Shown here in pieces: positions 33,397 to 41,660 of a DNA stretch of 56,180 nt. The number at the start of each line of letters is the position of its first letter. Positions within the stretch are counted from its first letter, which is position 1. Source of the DNA: CAYSDH01 sp964429805 (GTDB taxonomy: Bacteria > Bacteroidota > Bacteroidia > Flavobacteriales_D > JABDKJ01); contig CAYSDH010000013.1 in NCBI GenBank assembly GCA_964429805.1, positions 1 to 56,180 of the forward strand, in the 5' to 3' direction. The notes under the pieces were generated by a model. It was given only the letters and a program-made list of their open reading frames with translations, did not search any database and had not been told where the DNA came from. The translations under genes and the position numbers were made by a program.

Positions 33397-34769
33397 TCAA
33401 GACCTTGATTAACACATATTGGCAAAGCGCATTTTCTGATGGCACATCTTTCTTGTCGCATGAGAAAGAAAAAAAGGCAACAAAAGCGGAGTTCATCATT
33501 CAATTGTTTTACTTCATTACGGTGCTGACTTCCATTCAAACATTCAGTACTTTTTATCAGTTTCCAGAATGGAATGTGCTGATCGACTCGGCCGATTTAT
33601 TTATTCCTGTCTGGAGTGTGAAGTGGATTTCTTTCGAGCATTGGGAAATCACCGTACGCGCCATTCTAATTGGCTTTTTACTGGTCTCACTCATCGGACT
33701 ATTCTTTTGGCAACAGTCAAGAGTAGTCAGAGTTGCCGTGTTCGTATCCATGTTTATGTATGTGTCGCTTATTTCTTCTTTTGGAAAAATAGACCACTAC
33801 ATGCACCACATGATGCTCGTCTGTTTTCTGCTCATTTTTATTCCAAACAAATCGGGTAAAGAAGGATATGCAATAAACATATTGAAGGTGACCCTGGGCA
33901 TACAAACTATGATGCTCCTCACCTACTTCACATCTGGCATATTCAAATTATACGGCATTCTAGATCAAGAAATCAGGGGTGTCACCTCTGCCCTTTCGCC
34001 TGACAGTCTCGCTTTAAACCTGAGCAAAACGAGTCTTGCTGCTGACTCCGACTATTTTCTAAGTTCATTCATTTTAAATAATTCCTCTCCTCTCTTTTCA
34101 GTAATTCTAATCATGGGTTACTTAATTGAGTTTTGCTCTATCTACATCATCTTTAAGCCTAAGTACCATCGTATTTGGGCGGTGTTCCTCATCGCACTTC
34201 ACGCAGGAATTTTACTTTCGGTAGGTCCTGACTTTACTCAACAGGTTATTTTGATTGGTTTGTTTTTACTGTTCAGCCCATTTCATGAAGGCGCCTTAAA
34301 CCTCAGTAACGATGTCAAGAGTGCAATACAATCAGTCAAAAACAGACTAAATGGAAAACAATCGACAAAGCAATCCATCATCTTCTATGATGGAAACTGT
34401 CTGATGTGCAATGGTTTTCTCAAGTACATCTCCAAGTATGAGCTGCCGGCTGAGCTCAAAATATCTACTCTTCAAAGCGCGCGATATAAAAGCCTACTCG
34501 AAAAGAGACCGGACTTGGCTGAGCTAGACAGTATCGTTATCGCAGAAGTGCGCGACAATGATGAGCTATTTATTAGAACTAAGGCAAAAGGAATTACCTG
34601 GATTCTCTCGCGTATCAGCAGGCGATTTACACCATTGAAGTATGCTCATCAACTCGCTCCGTTTATTGGCAACATCATTTACGACCAAGTTTCTGCGCGC
34701 AGAACCGTTGTCGAACCAGATAGCTGCCCTATTCCTCCAGAGAACATCAGACGGGTGCTTATAGATTAA
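33393..34769 (+). CDS. HTTM-like membrane domain fused to DCC1-type (DUF393) thiol oxidoreductase
   Basis: A 458-residue protein. Residues 30-300 are a polytopic membrane domain resembling the HTTM family, the membrane part of vitamin K-dependent gamma-carboxylase relatives (SFGKIDHYMHHMMLVCFLLI, QTMMLLTYFTSGIFKLYG, VFLIALHAGI). Residues 325-440 are a DCC1/DUF393 domain with IFYDGNCLMCNGF at 330-342, so Cys336 and Cys339 form the CxxC, followed by ITWILSRI and the conserved FIGNIIYDQVSARR. A thiol-disulfide role linked to a membrane reaction is inferred from the fusion. The start is GTG, overlapping the upstream small gene. Confidence 0.85.
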   Translation: MIKTLINTYWQSAFSDGTSFLSHEKEKKATKAEFIIQLFYFITVLTSIQTFSTFYQFPEWNVLIDSADLFIPVWSVKWISFEHWEITVRAILIGFLLVSLIGLFFWQQSRVVRVAVFVSMFMYVSLISSFGKIDHYMHHMMLVCFLLIFIPNKSGKEGYAINILKVTLGIQTMMLLTYFTSGIFKLYGILDQEIRGVTSALSPDSLALNLSKTSLAADSDYFLSSFILNNSSPLFSVILIMGYLIEFCSIYIIFKPKYHRIWAVFLIALHAGILLSVGPDFTQQVILIGLFLLFSPFHEGALNLSNDVKSAIQSVKNRLNGKQSTKQSIIFYDGNCLMCNGFLKYISKYELPAELKISTLQSARYKSLLEKRPDLAELDSIVIAEVRDNDELFIRTKAKGITWILSRISRRFTPLKYAHQLAPFIGNIIYDQVSARRTVVEPDSCPIPPENIRRVLID

Positions 34770-34797
34770 AAGATTTGCAACAAACTATGATCTTAGA

Positions 34798-34831
34798 GGC
34801 CATTTGAGAGGACACTTTGCTGCCAATGGCC
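34798..34831 (+). promoter_or_regulatory. Inverted repeat in the leader of the TPR gene
   Basis: GGCCATT (34798-34804) and AATGGCC (34825-34831) are perfect 7-bp arms around a 20-base loop, 41 bases before the ATG at 34873. It may fold in the mRNA leader or bind a regulator. No U tract follows, so it is not a terminator. Confidence 0.35.
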
Positions 34832-34872
34832 GTAAAATATGTAACTTCAATTCGCATTACAAACCAATAACG

Positions 34873-36036
34873 ATGAATAACCAGCCAGTAATTCTCATCC
34901 TCCTTCTTTGCGTGTCTCACACGTTCTTAGCTGCTCAAGACAAGGAAACTATCAATAGCGATGGTGTGACCAATCAGATTACAAAGACCAAGACAGGAAT
35001 GTACGGTGGCACCGAGTCAAAGGAGGCTGACAAGCATTTTCAACTTGCTAGTCGGGCTAATCAGCAAAGGGACTATGTGGCCGCAAAGAAGTCATATCTC
35101 AAGGCCATAAAAGCCGACCCTAACTTTGTGGAGGCCTATGACAACCTAGGTCGAGTGTATAGAGAACTTGGCGATTATGATAAGGCGATAGAGTATTATA
35201 AGAAATCTATAAAGCTCTATCCTGAAGGTGACATGGCTCATCAAAACCTTGCTGTGGTGTACGGTATTCAGAAAAATTATACCGGAGCGATTGAAGAGTA
35301 TGAGGCGATTATAAAGAACAATCCGGAAAACCCGGAGGGATATTTTGGAGTGGCTAACTCTCAGATGATGCTTTCACAATTTGACGAAGCCCTTGTCAAT
35401 GCTGAGAAAGCGGTAGACCTTTATAAGAAAACAGCCTCTAGTCACATTGGTGATGGGCATCACTTAGTGGGACTGATTCATTATTACAATGGAGACAAGG
35501 AAAAAGCGAAAATGAACTTGCTAAGAGCGAAGAAGAATGGCGCGAAAGTACATCCTCAAATAGACAAGGAGCTTTTTTCTAACTCAGAGGCATCAACTAA
35601 AAAACCTGAGAATACAGATTTCAAACTAGAGACACCTGAAGACTATGCCAAGTATGAGGATGATGTCGTTAACAGCTTTAATTATCTGATGACTTCGCCA
35701 GTCAACAAGGACGTAGTGATGAGAAGAGATCTAAGTGCCTTCCTATTGAGATGGGTGACTGGAAGTCCGAATGTGAGTATTGAAATTTCTGCAGATGTAG
35801 TTACCTACCTAGATTGTGAAGAGTGTCTGCTCATCTTCATGGGTGGCTGGACCAAGTATGCCATTGAGAGTGAGGACTACGGCAACAAATTGATGGGTAA
35901 TCTGAAAGGCACCGAAAGCGTCATCGAGTTTTATAAGTCAAACAAAAGAACGCTTGGCCACAACAATGAGATTGAGAAGCTTATCAAACTCTCCAACAGT
36001 AAGAAACTCAAGGCGTGGATTGAGTCTCGGATATAG
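34873..36036 (+). CDS. Exported TPR-repeat protein
   Basis: The ATG at 34873 gives a signal peptide (MNNQPVILILLLCVSHTFLA-AQ) and a 387-residue product. At least four tetratricopeptide repeats follow at about 45-200 (QQRDYVAAKKSYLKAIKADP, EAYDNLGRVYRELGDYDKAI, AHQNLAVVYGIQKNYTGAIE, EGYFGVANSQMMLSQFDEAL). The C-terminal half (about 235-387) is a separate globular region with KYEDDVVNSFNYLMTSPVN and DCEECLLIFMGGWTKYAIES, which I do not recognise. It probably scaffolds a periplasmic complex. It stands alone, 103 bases downstream of the HTTM-DCC1 gene. Confidence 0.83.
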   Translation: MNNQPVILILLLCVSHTFLAAQDKETINSDGVTNQITKTKTGMYGGTESKEADKHFQLASRANQQRDYVAAKKSYLKAIKADPNFVEAYDNLGRVYRELGDYDKAIEYYKKSIKLYPEGDMAHQNLAVVYGIQKNYTGAIEEYEAIIKNNPENPEGYFGVANSQMMLSQFDEALVNAEKAVDLYKKTASSHIGDGHHLVGLIHYYNGDKEKAKMNLLRAKKNGAKVHPQIDKELFSNSEASTKKPENTDFKLETPEDYAKYEDDVVNSFNYLMTSPVNKDVVMRRDLSAFLLRWVTGSPNVSIEISADVVTYLDCEECLLIFMGGWTKYAIESEDYGNKLMGNLKGTESVIEFYKSNKRTLGHNNEIEKLIKLSNSKKLKAWIESRI

Positions 36037-36056
36037 TTCTTCTCCCCGTTAACGAG

Positions 36057-36113
36057 ACGCTTGAAGAAGCGTATGTTGTGAATAACTGAGCTTCGAATGA
36101 GACAATATGTCTC
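36057..36113 (+). promoter_or_regulatory. Two adjacent dyads upstream of the DUF1573 gene
   Basis: ACGCTT-GAAG-AAGCGT (36057-36072) and GAGACA-ATA-TGTCTC (36099-36113) are both perfect inverted repeats. GAGAC also occurs at 36054-36058. They lie within the 118-base gap before the ATG at 36155 and could be regulator sites or mRNA hairpins. Neither has a U tract. Confidence 0.4.
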
Positions 36114-36154
36114 GTAGAAGAAGAGTTAAGCATACAAACCAAAAATATACGGCC

Positions 36155-36901
36155 ATGCGCATACAATACACACTCTCACTGATTTTCTGTGCCTTACTCA
36201 CCGTCTTAAATGCTCAAGAAGCCATAGAGATGACAGGACCAATCACGTCCATTGAGTTCATAGAAATGGAGCACGACTTTGGAGACATCCTTCAAGGTTC
36301 TGAAAACGTCAAAGTCTTTAAGTTCAAAAACACTGGAACTGAGCCTTTGATTATCTCTCGAGCGAAAGGCAGCTGCGGCTGCACAGTGCCCTACTACCCT
36401 CAAGATCCAATTATGCCTGGTCAGACCAGCGAAATCGAGGCTATCTACAAACCAGGAAAGCAGAAAAACCAGCAGACAAAGCGCATCACAATTACTGCCA
36501 ATACTGAGCCTGAAAACACCATACTAAAAATCACTGCAAACGTTATAGAAGTCAGTGATTTAGAAATGGACCGCTCTATATTTGAAGTGANNNNNNNNNN
36601 GACTGAAGCCCAGCAGAAAGACCGCGAAGCGATAGAGCAAGTTAGCCCCGGCTGTTTTGCCATATTCCCTAATCCAACGTCAAACGAACTCCGACTAGAC
36701 CTAAAACAACACATTGGTGGAGCAGCAGATGTCCAGATTTTTAATGAAATGGGGAAAAATATGCTGACTACGCGCATCAATGAAATCAACAGCGAATCCA
36801 GCCGATTGGATGTCAGCACCTACCCTTCAGGCATCTATATTATTTCTATTCAAATAGAAGGAAAGAAACCACTGTCACAGTGCTTTGTCATCACAGATTA
36901 G
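36155..36901 (+). CDS. DUF1573-domain protein with T9SS-type C-terminus, interrupted by assembly gap
   Basis: The ATG at 36155 gives a signal peptide (MRIQYTLSLIFCALLTVLNA). A DUF1573/ASPM-SPD2-like beta domain follows (EHDFGDILQGSENVKVFKFKN, GSCGCTVPYYPQDPIMPG, about 30-140). Ten N bases (36591-36600) then interrupt the frame. After the gap the sequence ends with a T9SS type A domain (CFAIFPNPTSNELRL, then GIYIISI). The two halves happen to stay in frame across the N run. Because such runs are often placeholders of arbitrary length, the true protein may be longer, shifted, or two genes. A secreted or surface role is inferred from signal and sorting domain. Confidence 0.7.
   Translation: MRIQYTLSLIFCALLTVLNAQEAIEMTGPITSIEFIEMEHDFGDILQGSENVKVFKFKNTGTEPLIISRAKGSCGCTVPYYPQDPIMPGQTSEIEAIYKPGKQKNQQTKRITITANTEPENTILKITANVIEVSDLEMDRSIFEVXXXXTEAQQKDREAIEQVSPGCFAIFPNPTSNELRLDLKQHIGGAADVQIFNEMGKNMLTTRINEINSESSRLDVSTYPSGIYIISIQIEGKKPLSQCFVITD
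36591..36600. other. Assembly gap (10 N)
   Basis: Ten consecutive undetermined bases. The round number suggests a scaffold placeholder, so the real distance and content are unknown. Confidence 0.99.
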
Positions 36902-36926
36902 ACATAGTCAACATGGTCTAGTTGTT

Positions 36927-37205
36927 TTGGACAAGCCTGATAACAGAAGAAAAAGGGTTACGCTCATTCTGCTGCTTTGTGCTGGAATCTTACTTGTACC
37001 GCTTATCGCCATGCAGTTTACCACTGAGGTAGACTGGACACTTCAAGACTTTCTGGTTGCGGCTATTTTGCTATTTGGTGCAGGAATAGGAATTGAATTG
37101 ACGCTTGGTTTCTTTAAAACAAGAGCGTCAAGAATCATTGTAATGATGTTGATTTTAATAGGAGTCCTTAGCCTCTGGATACAGCTGGCTATAGGATTTT
37201 TTTAG
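36927..37205 (+). CDS. Small three-helix membrane protein, unknown
   Basis: A TTG at 36927 gives a 92-residue protein with a basic start (MDKPDNRRKRV) and three hydrophobic helices (TLILLLCAGILLVPLIAM, FLVAAILLFGAGIGIELTLG, IIVMMLILIGVLSLWIQLAIG). A frame from 36885 would overlap the DUF1573 gene by 17 bases and is less likely. No named family. It lies 25 bases after the DUF1573 stop and may be co-transcribed. Confidence 0.65.
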   Translation: MDKPDNRRKRVTLILLLCAGILLVPLIAMQFTTEVDWTLQDFLVAAILLFGAGIGIELTLGFFKTRASRIIVMMLILIGVLSLWIQLAIGFF

Positions 37206-37280
37206 TTGGCCTCTTTGGCAAGCACTTACCCTAGTTCGATTGAAGAGTCGTAAATAAACGCAGCCCGATAGAGCAACGGC

Positions 37281-37634
37281 CTAGTCTTTCTTTTCCTTGG
37301 GTATGAAAATCTTATACAGGATCCACTGAATAATACTGAGCAGCGCGGAGAACACAATGGCCCATAACCAACCATTAACCTCAAACCCTGAAATCAACTT
37401 ACTGCACAGCATCACCATGGCTCCATTGATGACAAGCAGAAATATTCCCAATGTCAAAATGGTAATAGGAATGGTCAAGAAAACTAAGATTGGCCTTAAG
37501 ATAGTATTGAGCACCCCAAGCACAACAGCAACCATAATAGCCGTGCTCAACTCTTGAGCATGAATTCCAGCCAACAGATAATTTAAGGCCAACACCGCCA
37601 AGGTGCTCAAGCCAAGTTTGATGAGTAATTTCAT
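37281..37634 (-). CDS. YvlD/phage holin family 4-like membrane protein
   Basis: A 117-residue membrane protein with four helices that matches the Phage_holin_4_2 (YvlD) family: LGLSTLAVLALNYLLAGI, VAVVLGVLNTILRPILVFL, PITILTLGIFLLVINGAMV and a final helix before KIFIPKEKKD. Despite the family name these are chromosomal envelope proteins of unclear function in most bacteria, not evidence of a prophage. It is followed on the minus strand by nothing obvious, and lies 28 bases after the DUF4442 gene. Confidence 0.88.
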   Translation of the reverse strand: MKLLIKLGLSTLAVLALNYLLAGIHAQELSTAIMVAVVLGVLNTILRPILVFLTIPITILTLGIFLLVINGAMVMLCSKLISGFEVNGWLWAIVFSALLSIIQWILYKIFIPKEKKD

Positions 37635-37662
37635 AGTATAAATGTAGGGATTGAAGCGGAAA

Positions 37663-38178
37663 CTAGGCTGTTTTCACTTTTTTCCAATTTTTGAGTTGCC
37701 ACTCCATGGTTGATGTCGCAATGTGATTTCCGTCTGTATCATGAACCTCCACTTTAAAATGCTTCATGACAGAATCTGATTGTTCTAAAGGAATAAAGAC
37801 ATCGCTCTTTAATTCTTGTTCTTTGATAGCAAACACAGCATTGACGGGCATTTTAGCTTGATAATGATACTCCACATGGATGCTCTTCATGATGATGCGA
37901 TACTTTGCCGCAGACAAACGAGAGAGTAACAAGATACCCGAACTATATTCCGATGCCGTAGCGATGGCACAGGCATGAATACCCTTTAAGTGATTCAGAT
38001 TTCGAGTCTTGTAAGGAATGTGCACCACCGATTGATTTTCATCAATATGGGTAATCTTAAAACCATGAGGCTTGTTAAAGGGAATAACCCTCAGAAGAAT
38101 AAAGTTCAATTTCAAGAGACCAAGTTTTGAACCCTTGGCTCCTTCTAAAAATCCAGATAATCGTCTGATGGCACTCAT
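37663..38178 (-). CDS. DUF4442 (hot-dog, PaaI-thioesterase-like) protein
   Basis: A 171-residue protein with the DUF4442 pattern: FNKPHGFKITHIDENQSVVHIPYK, then NHLKGIHACAIATASEYSSGI, the region equivalent to the hot-dog active-site helix, and ISTMEWQLKNWKK-like ending. A thioesterase-type fold is expected, with no proven substrate. The start overlaps the MazG-like stop by 4 bases. Confidence 0.83.
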   Translation of the reverse strand: MSAIRRLSGFLEGAKGSKLGLLKLNFILLRVIPFNKPHGFKITHIDENQSVVHIPYKTRNLNHLKGIHACAIATASEYSSGILLLSRLSAAKYRIIMKSIHVEYHYQAKMPVNAVFAIKEQELKSDVFIPLEQSDSVMKHFKVEVHDTDGNHIATSTMEWQLKNWKKVKTA

Positions 38179-38594
38179 ACGGGCTCCATCTCTAAAATGG
38201 CCGCAATGTCTGGCTTAAAGTAATTTGAACTCTTTAGCACTTTGCCGTCCTCTCTGTAAATAGGTTTCCCATTATCATCGAGCTTGCTCATGTTACTGCG
38301 CTGTATCTCGACAAAGACCTCTTCTATTTTACTTTGCATACCATGCTTGAGCATCGTACCACAAAGTATATAGAGCATATCACCGAGTGCATCAGCGACT
38401 TCTACTAAGTCGCCTTGCTTGGCTGCTTCGAGATACTCTTCATTCTCTTCTTTCATGAGCTCATAACGCAACATGAAGTCTTTTTCCAAAATAGCACCTG
38501 TTGGCTTATCCTCATTTCCGATGCCAAAAGAATCGTGAAACACACGTACATGGTCAATCACCTTTTGCAGGCTCAATTGTTCTTTTTCAGTCAT
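38175..38594 (-). CDS. MazG-like nucleotide pyrophosphohydrolase
   Basis: With the ATG at 38594 (MTEKEQLSLQKVIDHVRVFHDSFG) the protein has 139 residues; the frame to 38621 is less likely. The MazG/HisE-like metal motif is clear: LRYELMKEENEEYLEAAKQGD and VEVADALGDMLYILCGTML, with the EExxE...ExxD acidic pattern binding Mg2+. The ending KSSNYFKPDI is common in phosphoribosyl-ATP pyrophosphohydrolase-like proteins of Bacteroidota. It probably cleans up non-canonical NTPs. It is divergent from the bat operon and coupled to the DUF4442 gene. Confidence 0.85.
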   Translation of the reverse strand: MTEKEQLSLQKVIDHVRVFHDSFGIGNEDKPTGAILEKDFMLRYELMKEENEEYLEAAKQGDLVEVADALGDMLYILCGTMLKHGMQSKIEEVFVEIQRSNMSKLDDNGKPIYREDGKVLKSSNYFKPDIAAILEMEPV

Positions 38595-38666
38595 AAGGTA
38601 AAGAGACACTATCTCAATCAATAGCCAAAAGTCTGCACGCCATTAATATCAACAGTTTCAGCGCTC

Positions 38667-38678
38667 TTTGTTAACAAA
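38667..38678. promoter_or_regulatory. 12-bp palindrome between mazG-like gene and bat operon
   Basis: TTTGTTAACAAA is a perfect 12-bp palindrome with a further TTAACA copy just downstream. It sits 73 bases upstream of the MazG-like start and 118 bases upstream of the moxR start and could bind a regulator acting on either side. Confidence 0.4.
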
Positions 38679-38795
38679 TATTAACAGCAAAGCCTGTCAA
38701 AAAAAACATCGTTTCTTTCAATTTTGCGTTCAGTTTGAAAGGTCAGCGAAGACAATCTGAAAGACCTACCTTCAACATTCGAAAAATTTAACCTT

Positions 38796-39854
38796 ATGGA
38801 CCTGGAGTCAACAAATCCTACACCCCCCGTTCAGGGCACAGCAGCAGTGCAGAGCAGCACAAGTGCCTCTGATATAACGGCCCTCAATGAGCTCATACGT
38901 CAAGAGTCTGCATTTGTAGAAATGCTACAATTAGAAATGAGTAAAGTCATTATCGGTCAGCAAGACATGGTAAAGAAGCTGCTCTTGGCTCTGCTTAGTA
39001 ACGGTCACATTCTGCTTGAAGGTGTGCCAGGACTTGCAAAAACCTTGGCCATTACCGCCTTGAGTAAATGTGTCAATGTTGACTTTAGCAGAATACAGTT
39101 TACGCCAGACCTACTCCCTGCCGATGTGCTCGGTACGATGATTTACAATCAGAAAAACCAAGAGTTTTCTGTCAAGAAAGGGCCGATATTTTCAAACTTT
39201 GTGCTGGCAGATGAGATTAACAGAGCACCGGCCAAAGTGCAATCTGCACTGCTTGAGGCGATGCAAGAAAGACAAGTGACCATTGGCGCTGAGACGTACA
39301 AACTGCCTGAACCATTTATGGTATTGGCCACTCAAAACCCTATAGAGCAGGAAGGGACTTACCCGCTGCCCGAGGCACAGGTAGACAGATTTATGCTTAA
39401 AGTGGTGATAGACTACCCAGAGAAGTCTGAGGAGAAAATGATTATTCGCAACAACATCTCTGCTGCGGCATATCCAGAGCCTCAAAAAGTAATAGAGCCT
39501 GCACAGATACTAGCCGCGAGAAAAACAGTGCGCAAAGTATACATGGACGAAAAGATGGAGCAGTACATCGTAGATATCGTATTTGCCTCAAGAGACCCAG
39601 AAAAATATGGCCTCAGCGGACTACAAGACTTAATCAGTTTTGGTGGCTCTCCACGTGCCAGTATTAGCATGGCCCTGGCGGCTAAGGCTTACGCGTTCAT
39701 TCAGCGCAGAGGTTTTGTTATTCCAGAAGATGTGCGCGCTGTGGCTTATGATGTGCTCAGACACCGTATCGGTCTGACATATGAAGCTGAGGCAGAGAAT
39801 GTCAGCGTGACAGACATCATTAAGAATATACTAGATCAGGTTCAGGTACCTTGA
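38796..39854 (+). CDS. MoxR-family AAA+ ATPase of the bat operon
   Basis: The 352-residue ATPase has Walker A EGVPGLAKT (75-83), Walker B LADE (137-140) within FVLADEINRAPAKVQ, sensor 1 at MVLATQNPIEQEGTYPLPEAQ and the C-terminal lid. MoxR proteins act with VWA-domain partners as chaperone-like ATPases, and here the DUF58 and Bat VWA genes follow at once. The 45-residue serine/threonine/glutamine-rich N-terminus is variable. It is the first gene of the eight-gene operon; the next start is 13 bases away. Confidence 0.95.
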   Translation: MDLESTNPTPPVQGTAAVQSSTSASDITALNELIRQESAFVEMLQLEMSKVIIGQQDMVKKLLLALLSNGHILLEGVPGLAKTLAITALSKCVNVDFSRIQFTPDLLPADVLGTMIYNQKNQEFSVKKGPIFSNFVLADEINRAPAKVQSALLEAMQERQVTIGAETYKLPEPFMVLATQNPIEQEGTYPLPEAQVDRFMLKVVIDYPEKSEEKMIIRNNISAAAYPEPQKVIEPAQILAARKTVRKVYMDEKMEQYIVDIVFASRDPEKYGLSGLQDLISFGGSPRASISMALAAKAYAFIQRRGFVIPEDVRAVAYDVLRHRIGLTYEAEAENVSVTDIIKNILDQVQVP

Positions 39855-39867
39855 TTAGAGGAAAGTA

Positions 39868-40740
39868 ATGAGCGACCAGCGCACAGCAGAACTCCTTAAA
39901 AAAGTCAGGAAGATTGAGTTAAAGACAAAAGGGTTGAGCAATCAGCTCTTTTCTGGAGAATATCACTCGGCTTTCAAAGGGAGAGGCATGGCCTTTAGCG
40001 AAGTTAGGGAATACGCCCCTGGTGACGAAATACGCACCATCGATTGGAACGTAACCGCGCGAACTGGTGTACCTCATGTCAAAGTGTTTGAAGAAGAAAG
40101 GGAACTAACCGTCATCTTATTAGTAGACATCAGTGGCTCTGACAATTTTGGCACGCAAGTACAAAGCAAAAGAGAGCTCATCACTGAACTATGCGCTGTG
40201 CTAGCCTTTAGCGCCACCCAAAACAATGACAAGGTGGGCGTCATCTTTTTCAGCAGCGCGGTTGAGAAGTACATCCCTCCTAAAAAAGGACGTTCTCATA
40301 TACTTCAGATAATTAGAGAACTACTCAATTTTAAGCCCGCGCACACAGGCACCGATATTGGAGAAGCACTCAGATTCTTTAACAACGTGGTCAAAAAAAG
40401 AAGCACCGCCTTCTTAATCTCCGACTTTTTAGATGATGGATTTAAAGATGTCTTAAAGGTAGCCGGTAGAAAGCATGACTTAATCGGTCTGCAGGTTTTA
40501 GACAAACGAGAGTTGGACTTGCCACGAATGGGACTCGTGAAGTTTCACGACTTGGAAACGGGCAGAGATCGTTGGGTCAACACATCGAGTAAGAAAGTAC
40601 GTGCGCACTATGCCCACGTGGCCGAGACTAAACAAGTCGAGCTGAAAGACATTTTTGCCCGCTCAGGAGTAGACTGGACCACCATCATGACTGACCAGTC
40701 TTATGTCAAACCACTCATGAAACTCTTTAAAAGGCGATGA
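39868..40740 (+). CDS. DUF58 VWA-like protein of the bat operon
   Basis: A 290-residue cytoplasmic protein. The DUF58 core REYAPGDEIRTIDWNVTARTG spans 47-67. A VWA-like domain with MIDAS residues Asp87-Ser89-Ser91 (LLVDISGS) follows. It is the usual partner of MoxR ATPases. The last base pairs overlap the next gene by 4 bases. Confidence 0.93.
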   Translation: MSDQRTAELLKKVRKIELKTKGLSNQLFSGEYHSAFKGRGMAFSEVREYAPGDEIRTIDWNVTARTGVPHVKVFEEERELTVILLVDISGSDNFGTQVQSKRELITELCAVLAFSATQNNDKVGVIFFSSAVEKYIPPKKGRSHILQIIRELLNFKPAHTGTDIGEALRFFNNVVKKRSTAFLISDFLDDGFKDVLKVAGRKHDLIGLQVLDKRELDLPRMGLVKFHDLETGRDRWVNTSSKKVRAHYAHVAETKQVELKDIFARSGVDWTTIMTDQSYVKPLMKLFKRR

Positions 40741-41660
40741 AGAACCTATCCCTTTTTCTCTTATTCATGAGCTGCCTGTCAGCGTACGCGCAGACTGCAG
40801 TGACGGCTGACTTAGACACCACGTCTATCAGAATTGGTGAGCAGGCCAAAATAGTGCTTGAGGTGAGTTACAGCGGCAAAGCTCCAGAAGTGCTGTGGCC
40901 AGAAGTAAAAGACACCCTGCAGAGAAATATAGAAGTAATAGATGCCGGAGTGATTGACACGTTTCATGTCGGAAGCAATAGTCGTCAAGTGAGAGAAATC
41001 ATCATCACCTCCTGGGATTCTGGCTTTTGGGCTATCCCTCCTTTTTACTTTACTGTCAACGGTGAGAAAATGGAAACAGAAGCATATTTGTTTTCAGTCA
41101 ACACGGTGGCCGTTGAGTCTGACGAGGCACCCAAAGACATCAAGCCGATAATGGAAGAGCCGTTTTCTTTAAAAGACTGGCTGATATTAAACTGGATTTA
41201 TATCGCGATTGCACTTGGGGCCATTGCACTCCTCTTCGCACTGATTAAGCTCAAGTCGCGCCCCGCCACAGAAGTAGTGAAGCCTGCTCCGGCTGTGAGG
41301 CCTGCTCATGAACTAGCCTTAGAGAGACTCACGAGCATGAAGTCACAAGAGCAATGGAAGGTGGGCACTTCTAAAAAATACTTTGTAGAAGTGACTGATG
41401 CGCTGCGCATCTATCTAGAAGGGCGCTACAACATCCCTGCGCTTGAGCAAACTACGGCAGAGATCACAGAGCAACTGAAGTACACCGTCATTGACGACAA
41501 TTTGAAAAATGCGCTCGCCTCTATTTTGATGCGCGCAGACATGGCAAAATTTGCCAAAGAAGAGTCCAGCGAAGCCACCCGCAAGCAGGCGCTTGAGCAG
41601 GCCATAGAACTGGTGCAAAAAACCAAATCAGTGACTCCAGAAAAGACAGATGAACACTAA
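40737..41660 (+). CDS. BatD-like membrane protein of the bat operon
   Basis: A 307-residue protein with signal peptide (LFLLFMSCLSAYA-Q), a periplasmic beta domain (about 20-135; SIRIGEQAKIVLEVSYSGK resembles the BatD N-terminal repeat), one transmembrane helix (about 147-172) and a cytoplasmic helical tail (AHELALERLTSMKSQEQW, ALRIYLEGRYNIPALEQTTAEI) of DUF4381-like kind. It resembles a shortened BatD. It overlaps the DUF58 gene by 4 and the batA gene by 11 bases. Confidence 0.83.
   Translation: MKNLSLFLLFMSCLSAYAQTAVTADLDTTSIRIGEQAKIVLEVSYSGKAPEVLWPEVKDTLQRNIEVIDAGVIDTFHVGSNSRQVREIIITSWDSGFWAIPPFYFTVNGEKMETEAYLFSVNTVAVESDEAPKDIKPIMEEPFSLKDWLILNWIYIAIALGAIALLFALIKLKSRPATEVVKPAPAVRPAHELALERLTSMKSQEQWKVGTSKKYFVEVTDALRIYLEGRYNIPALEQTTAEITEQLKYTVIDDNLKNALASILMRADMAKFAKEESSEATRKQALEQAIELVQKTKSVTPEKTDEH

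Noticed and set aside
37281..37634. Prophage remnant suggested by the holin-family membrane protein
   Set aside because: Phage_holin_4_2/YvlD proteins are common chromosomal membrane proteins, and no other phage gene is nearby.
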